Positions 6,363-8,332 of a stretch of 8,332 nt of DNA are shown here, piece by piece. Position numbers and translations under genes: made by a program. Numbering within the stretch: the stretch's first letter is position 1; each line of letters opens with the position of its first letter. Origin of the DNA: an uncultured Clostridia bacterium (GTDB taxonomy: Bacteria > Bacillota_A > Clostridia > TANB77 > CAG-508); contig CANRFI010000045.1 of the NCBI GenBank assembly GCA_947629855.1, positions 1 through 8,332 of the forward strand, read 5' to 3'. The notes under the pieces are model-generated. The model saw only the letters and a program-made list of their open reading frames with translations, was not told the DNA's origin and ran no database searches.

Positions 6363-8171
6363 TTGAAAAATGGAATTAAAACATTAGCTATGTGGCTAAT
6401 AATAGGAATTATTTTTATTGTTGTGTTATCTGCTATTGTAGAAAATACTAATTCTAAATTAAAATATTCAGAATTAATAACAAATATTAATAGTGGTAAT
6501 GTAGAAACAATAGAATTAGAAGCAGATGGAACTACAGCAATGGTTACATTAAAAAATGACAGATTAAAGAAAGAAGTAAATATACCTAGTATTGATAGTT
6601 TTATGACATATTCAGAAGATTTTATAAAAGATGGAGCATTTACTTTAGAAGAAAAGTCAGAATCAATTTTTATTACAATTCTTAGCTTACTTACACCATT
6701 TGGATTACTAGTTATATTCTTAGTATTCTGGTTCTTTATGATGGGTGGAGCAGGTCAAGGAGGACCTGGAAATAAAACTATGTCATTTGGAAAAAGTAAA
6801 GCAAGAATGATGACACCAGCAGAAAAGAATAAAATCACATTTGAAGATGTTGCAGGTGTTGATGAAGAAAAAGAAGAATTAGAAGAAATAGTACAATTTC
6901 TAAAGAATCCAAAAAAATTCACAGATATGGGAGCTAGAATCCCAAAAGGAGTTTTATTAGTAGGACAGCCAGGTACAGGTAAAACATTACTTGCAAAAGC
7001 AGTTGCTGGAGAAGCAGGAGTACCATTTTTTATAATAAGTGGATCAGACTTTGTTGAAATGTTTGTTGGTGTTGGTGCTTCTAGAGTAAGAGATTTATTT
7101 GACCAAGCTAAGAAAAATGCACCATGCATAGTATTTATAGATGAAATTGATGCAGTAGGACGTCAAAGAGGTGCAGGACTTGGTGGTGGACATGATGAAA
7201 GAGAACAAACTTTAAATCAATTATTAGTAGAAATGGATGGATTTGCAGAAAACGAGGGAGTTATTGTTTTAGCTGCAACAAATAGACCAGATGTATTAGA
7301 TAAAGCACTTTTAAGAGCAGGAAGATTTGATAGACAAATTGTAGTAGGTCTTCCAGATGTAAAAGCAAGAGAGCAAATATTAGAAGTTCATTCTAGGAAA
7401 AAACGTTTAGCAGAAGATGTTGACTTAAAAGTAATTGCAAAAAACACTTCTGGATTTGCAGGAGCAGATTTAGAAAATGTATTAAATGAAGCAGCATTAC
7501 TTGCAGCAAGAAGAAACTTAACCGAAATAGGAATGAAGGAAATAGAAGATGCTATGGTTAAAGTAACTATGGGACCTGAAAAGAAAACAAAAGTAAGAAG
7601 TGATAAAGAAAATAAATTAGTTGCATATCACGAAGCAGGTCATGCAGTTGTAAGCCATTTCTTAGAAACACAAGATCCAGTTCATCAAATATCAATTGTA
7701 CCAAGAGGTATGGCAGGTGGGTATACTATGTATAGACCAACAGAAGATAAATCTTTTATGTCAAAAACAGAAATGGAAGAAAATATTGTATCACTTCTTG
7801 GAGGTAGAGTTGCTGAAAGTTTAATTTTAAATGATATTTCAACAGGTGCAAGTAATGACATTGAAAGAGCAACAAAAATTGCAAGAAGTATGGTTACCAA
7901 ATACGGTATGAGTGAAAGAATCGGAGCATTAATGTTAGGGTCTAGTCAAGAAGAAGTATTTTTAGGAAGAGATTTTGCAACCCAAAAAGAATATTCAGAA
8001 GAAACAGCAGCAATTATTGATGAAGAAACAAAAGCAATTGTTGATAAAGGATATAATAGAGCAAAACAAATTTTATCAGAAAACATTGATAAATTACATC
8101 AAGTTGCTGGAATTTTACTAGAAAAAGAAAAAATTGAGGCAGATGAATTTGAAGCAATATTTAATCAATAA
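6363..8171 (+). CDS. ftsH: ATP-dependent zinc metalloprotease FtsH
   Basis: Role (known family): hexameric membrane-anchored AAA+ protease that extracts and degrades misfolded membrane proteins and short-lived regulators. Seen: 602 residues (B. subtilis 637). TM1 is about 7-27, the extracytoplasmic domain about 28-100, and TM2 about 103-127, followed by a Gly-rich linker. In the AAA domain Walker A is GQPGTGKT (201-208), Walker B is FIDEID (D260, E261), the pore motif is [11 protein letters not shown], and the second region of homology has NRP (307-309) and LLRAGRFDR (arginines 318, 321, 324). The protease domain has HEAGH (423-427) and TGASND, with D499 the likely third zinc ligand. All catalytic residues are present. 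Odd: the usual Pro is Gln at 202 and Ala at 319. Start: TTG at 6363 with AGGAGG (6350-6355) 7 bases upstream; no ATG is nearby in frame. It has its own promoter and lies 133 bases after tilS. Confidence 0.97.
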   Translation: MKNGIKTLAMWLIIGIIFIVVLSAIVENTNSKLKYSELITNINSGNVETIELEADGTTAMVTLKNDRLKKEVNIPSIDSFMTYSEDFIKDGAFTLEEKSESIFITILSLLTPFGLLVIFLVFWFFMMGGAGQGGPGNKTMSFGKSKARMMTPAEKNKITFEDVAGVDEEKEELEEIVQFLKNPKKFTDMGARIPKGVLLVGQPGTGKTLLAKAVAGEAGVPFFIISGSDFVEMFVGVGASRVRDLFDQAKKNAPCIVFIDEIDAVGRQRGAGLGGGHDEREQTLNQLLVEMDGFAENEGVIVLAATNRPDVLDKALLRAGRFDRQIVVGLPDVKAREQILEVHSRKKRLAEDVDLKVIAKNTSGFAGADLENVLNEAALLAARRNLTEIGMKEIEDAMVKVTMGPEKKTKVRSDKENKLVAYHEAGHAVVSHFLETQDPVHQISIVPRGMAGGYTMYRPTEDKSFMSKTEMEENIVSLLGGRVAESLILNDISTGASNDIERATKIARSMVTKYGMSERIGALMLGSSQEEVFLGRDFATQKEYSEETAAIIDEETKAIVDKGYNRAKQILSENIDKLHQVAGILLEKEKIEADEFEAIFNQ

Positions 8172-8180
8172 AAGATTATA

Positions 8181-8213
8181 AAAAGTAGCAATTTTATATT
8201 GCTATTTTTTTTT
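8181..8213 (+). terminator. Intrinsic terminator after ftsH
   Basis: TAGCAAT (8186-8192) pairs with ATTGCTA (8198-8204) around a 5-base loop. The stem extends by a G-U pair and four A-T pairs into the flanking A-run and T-run. Nine Ts follow at 8205-8213. It begins 10 bases after the ftsH stop. Confidence 0.85.
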
Positions 8214-8227
8214 ATTTAGTATAAAAT
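8199..8227 (+). promoter_or_regulatory. Possible promoter of the J-domain gene, overlapping the ftsH terminator
   Basis: TTGCTA (8199-8204, 4 of 6 match to TTGACA), a 17-base spacer that includes the T-run, and TAAAAT (8222-8227) fit a sigma-A promoter. The -35 would lie in the descending arm of the terminator hairpin. A TATAAA at 8220-8225 is an alternative -10 with a 15-base spacer. Confidence 0.4.
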
Positions 8228-8261
8228 GATTTCATAAGAAAGGAAAAAAGGTATATTGCTT

Positions 8262-8332
8262 ATGAAAAATTATTATGAAATATTAGAAGTAAATAGAAAA
8301 GCATCAAAAGAAGTAATAGAAAAAGCATATAA
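8262..8332 (+). CDS. J-domain (DnaJ-like) protein, 3' partial
   Basis: Seen: the first 23 codons, running off the right edge. They begin MKNYYEILEVNRKASKEVIE and continue with Lys-Ala-Tyr, the start of helix I and II of a J domain (consensus YY-ILGV---AS--EIKKAYR). The HPD motif, expected around residue 33, lies outside the window. Start: ATG 8262 with AAAAAGG (8245-8251) 10 bases upstream. An in-frame TTG at 8256 is too close to the RBS. Known: J domains stimulate the ATPase of an Hsp70 (DnaK) partner. It could be DnaJ itself or a shorter J-domain co-chaperone. The window does not show which, but isolation from grpE/dnaK and the non-canonical ILEVNRKAS sequence favour a stand-alone J-domain protein. 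It follows the ftsH terminator. Confidence 0.75.
   Translation, partial: MKNYYEILEVNRKASKEVIEKAY

Noticed and set aside
6755..7129. Minus-strand frame of 124 residues opposite the FtsH AAA domain
   Set aside because: It mirrors the conserved Walker A region of ftsH. Such long antisense frames are expected opposite conserved coding sequence.
1..8332. tRNA or rRNA genes, CRISPR arrays, insertion sequences with terminal inverted repeats
   Set aside because: No cloverleaf, rRNA segment, regularly spaced repeat array or IS end was seen on either strand.

Overview
The window reads as chromosomal DNA of a strongly AT-rich Bacillota, most likely an uncultured gut-type Clostridia. The evidence is AAA/GAA/TTA/AGA-dominated codon use, AGGAGG-type ribosome binding sites, sigma-A-like promoters, TGG coding tryptophan with normal stops, and the gene block gdpP-rplI-dnaB that is characteristic of Firmicutes. 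The species cannot be named from this sequence.

Layout. At the left edge (2-253, +) is the tail of a probable Rpn-type PD-(D/E)XK nuclease/transposase-related protein with a lysine/glutamate/glycine repeat. It converges, across a bidirectional terminator (about 275-310), on a minus-strand gene (316-1050) for an unrecognised single-pass membrane protein with an acidic outer domain. That gene diverges from gdpP across a 188-base intergenic stretch that holds one promoter for each direction. Then come gdpP (c-di-AMP phosphodiesterase, true start 1239), rplI (ribosomal protein L9) and dnaB (replicative helicase), spaced as one operon and closed by a terminator at 5105-5154. A second block carries tilS (tRNA-Ile lysidine synthetase, short form) and ftsH (membrane AAA+ protease, TTG start, own extended -10 promoter), closed by a terminator at 8181-8213. 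The first 23 codons of a J-domain protein run off the right edge.

Together the genes cover second-messenger turnover, translation, replication, decoding of AUA codons and membrane protein quality control: a housekeeping region. No exotic multi-gene system was found. The points worth a second look are the orphan membrane protein, the gdpP start, the compact TilS, the absence of hpt between tilS and ftsH, two proline replacements in conserved FtsH motifs, and some intergenic repeats.
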